The translations under genes were made by a program, and so were the position numbers. Under the pieces are notes generated by a model. That model did no database searches, had not been told where the DNA came from, and saw nothing but the letters and a program-made list of their open reading frames with translations. Shown one piece after another: positions 62,855-64,000 of a stretch of DNA of 64,000 nt. Positions within the stretch are counted from its first letter, which is position 1. Each line of letters starts with the position of its first letter. Origin of the DNA: Nesterenkonia haasae (GTDB taxonomy: Bacteria > Actinomycetota > Actinomycetes > Actinomycetales > Micrococcaceae); assembly GCF_010119385.1 (NCBI RefSeq), contig NZ_VFIE01000017.1, positions 619,066 through 683,065 on the forward strand, read 5' to 3'.

Positions 62855-63338
62855 TCAGCGGCGACGAACTGGGACTCCGGCAAGCAGGAGCTGTCGTTTC
62901 AGCTCCTCAGGGCGGTTGAGGAAGTGGCAGCTCTCCAGAGCTGACCAGTTTTTCCGCGGCAGGGCGAGACATGCGTGCAGACTTCAGCGGGAACTTAGCC
63001 CGCACAGCGAATGCGCCGTTTTGACGGCCCCCGACGCGGCTCCGATGCCTCGTCCGACAGTGCACTTCACGTGGCCAACTCAGCAGCGGAACCCCATAGA
63101 GCGACAACGCCGTGTGCCCGCAAAACACAGCAGACGGGGATGTCTTACCCACCGCCGCAGTGAAGGCCCGATGCCGCTGACTCAACCGGGCAGCATCCCA
63201 ATCACCAACACTGACAAAGACACCAGGTCTCAGCCGTTTGAGCCAGCCCGCCCGGACAGCGCGGCTCAAGGCCGAGGTCGAACGGCCTCGTTGGGTTCCC
63301 GCACACACCAGTGTGATGTTCGTTTGCTGCCGAGCCCT
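62855..63338 (-). pseudogene. Remnant of an AbiEi/DUF559-like winged-helix protein
   Basis: On the minus strand from about 63308, a frame of ~133 codons reads as an N-terminal domain of DUF559/AbiEi-like proteins (SRAVRAGWLKRLRPGVFVS, HRAFTAAVGKTSPSAVFCGHTALSLYGVPLL). It stops at 62907. In another frame, up to a stop at 62855, a stretch LNRPEELKRQLLLAGVPVRRR looks like the C-terminal end of such a protein. About 150 central residues are missing and the frames disagree, so the gene has decayed by deletion and frameshift. The call rests on pattern only. Confidence 0.5.
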
Positions 63339-63583
63339 TCAGGTACATACCAACGATCCTGGCAGAACGTTCGTAGCGGCGCCGGTCCCAGAACGGAACC
63401 TGTGGATAACCCAGCTCAACGCAATTCTCGATAGGACGCTCGCGTGTGCTAGGTCAAAGTCCCACTGGTTTTTCCGCTACGGAGCTGAAAACACCAATCG
63501 GCGCCACCCAGGATGGGACTCTTGACCACGGTTCAGCAGTCGTCCCACCTGAAATCCCAACCGGGGCGGGAATCGGGCAGTCG
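63339..63583. other. Gap with no recognisable gene
   Basis: Nothing convincing is seen on either strand. Short open frames here have no start signals or familiar motifs. Complementary stretches around GTCCCA/TGGGAC occur but are spread widely. Confidence 0.6.
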
Positions 63584-64000
63584 TTACTTGCTGACAAACC
63601 AGAGCTGGAGCTGCTTCAGCCTGGCTTCCAGCTGTGTCTGCGTGGCCTGCCCGACTGGAGGGCCCCCGCACTTGTCGCGGAGCTTAGTGTGGATGCTCCC
63701 CTGGTGCATGCCGGTCTTGGAGGCGTAAGCGGAGACGGACTTGTTGAGCTTGCCGCGCAAGGCCTTCAGCTGCCGGTGGTCGACGACGTCGCCTGACTCT
63801 GGAGCGCTCTTGGGGCGCCGCTTCAGCTGCTCGGCCTGCTGCCTGCGTAACAGTTGGGAGACTTGTTCCGGCTCGAGAAGTCCTGGTATGCCGAGAAAGT
63901 CCATCTCGTCCTCGGAGCCGATTGCCCCACCGAGACCGAACTCCTCTCCGTCAAACATCACCCGGTCGAAGGCGGCACTGGACCCCAGGGCGGCAAACTC
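63584..64000 (-). CDS. Superfamily II (DEAD/DEAH) helicase, C-terminus only
   Basis: The open frame enters from the right edge, so the start lies outside. The visible ~138 residues end in a conserved tail with TGMHQGSIHTKLRDKCGGPPV and a helix TQTQLEARLKQLQLW, which resembles the C-termini of actinobacterial DEAD/DEAH helicases; the EDEMDFLGIPGLLEPEQV stretch precedes a basic linker. The helicase core is not visible, so the call rests on the tail alone. Confidence 0.6.
   Translation of the reverse strand, partial: EFAALGSSAAFDRVMFDGEEFGLGGAIGSEDEMDFLGIPGLLEPEQVSQLLRRQQAEQLKRRPKSAPESGDVVDHRQLKALRGKLNKSVSAYASKTGMHQGSIHTKLRDKCGGPPVGQATQTQLEARLKQLQLWFVSK

Noticed and set aside
62841-63434. 197-codon plus-strand frame
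   Set aside because: Very Arg/Ser/Pro-rich, no motifs, and antisense to the gene remnant.

Overview
The window looks like a chromosomal segment of a moderately high-GC actinobacterium, probably of the Micrococcaceae (genus not determinable by reading). Lineage markers are mycothione reductase with an Rv2466c-like mycothiol enzyme, the gcvH-FHA-MerR-DUF151-MerR cluster (Rv1826-Rv1830 order), tandem clpP1P2 with clpX, folC-DUF4233-ndk, a T-box leader on ileS, and an LpqY-SugABC-like sugar importer. Many genes use GTG starts, 4-bp ATGA/GTGA overlaps, or a TANNNT box exactly 6-7 nt before the start codon, which suggests leaderless mRNAs.

Positions 1-16455 are an accessory surface-glycopolymer locus. 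It holds an asparagine-synthase-like protein (cut by the left edge), glycosyltransferases including two paralogous putative rhamnosyltransferases flanking a beta-helix protein, a polysaccharide pyruvyltransferase, two unrelated ATP-grasp ligases (cyanophycin-synthetase-like and TupA-like), a 943-aa multidomain glycosyltransferase, and a two-gene ABC exporter of the TagGH/Wzm-Wzt type. A tam methyltransferase sits inside it. Together they suggest an exported wall polymer that is pyruvylated and probably decorated through amide or peptide bonds. This is the best candidate for an undescribed system here.

Positions 16457-25874 are housekeeping: ndk, DUF4233, folC and ileS with a T-box leader, then mgtC-like and valS. 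Positions 25970-34143 hold an SDR, the mycothiol pair with a ParA ATPase, and the GarA/FtsR-type cluster with gcvH. Positions 33460-36960 are a NarL-type two-component system divergent from an ABC-2 exporter. Positions 36972-41378 are a four-gene sugar importer with a palindromic operator candidate. Positions 41521-45782 are clpX-clpP2-clpP1-tig. Three tRNA genes (Pro, Lys, Leu) follow, with an unknown actinobacterial protein, bcp, a Tat-exported peptide-binding protein that abuts tRNA-Leu, and mqo.

Positions 50828-57424 hold sbcDC, a small membrane protein, a degenerate ADP-ribosylglycohydrolase-like gene and a DEDDh exonuclease with BRCT. Positions 57425-62651 hold rdgB, rph, an Rv1339-like metallo-hydrolase, DUF2017, clpS, and divergent pncB/pncA for NAD salvage. 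The right end has a decayed gene remnant and the C-terminus of a superfamily II helicase. I saw no rRNA genes, CRISPR array, prophage or complete insertion sequence.
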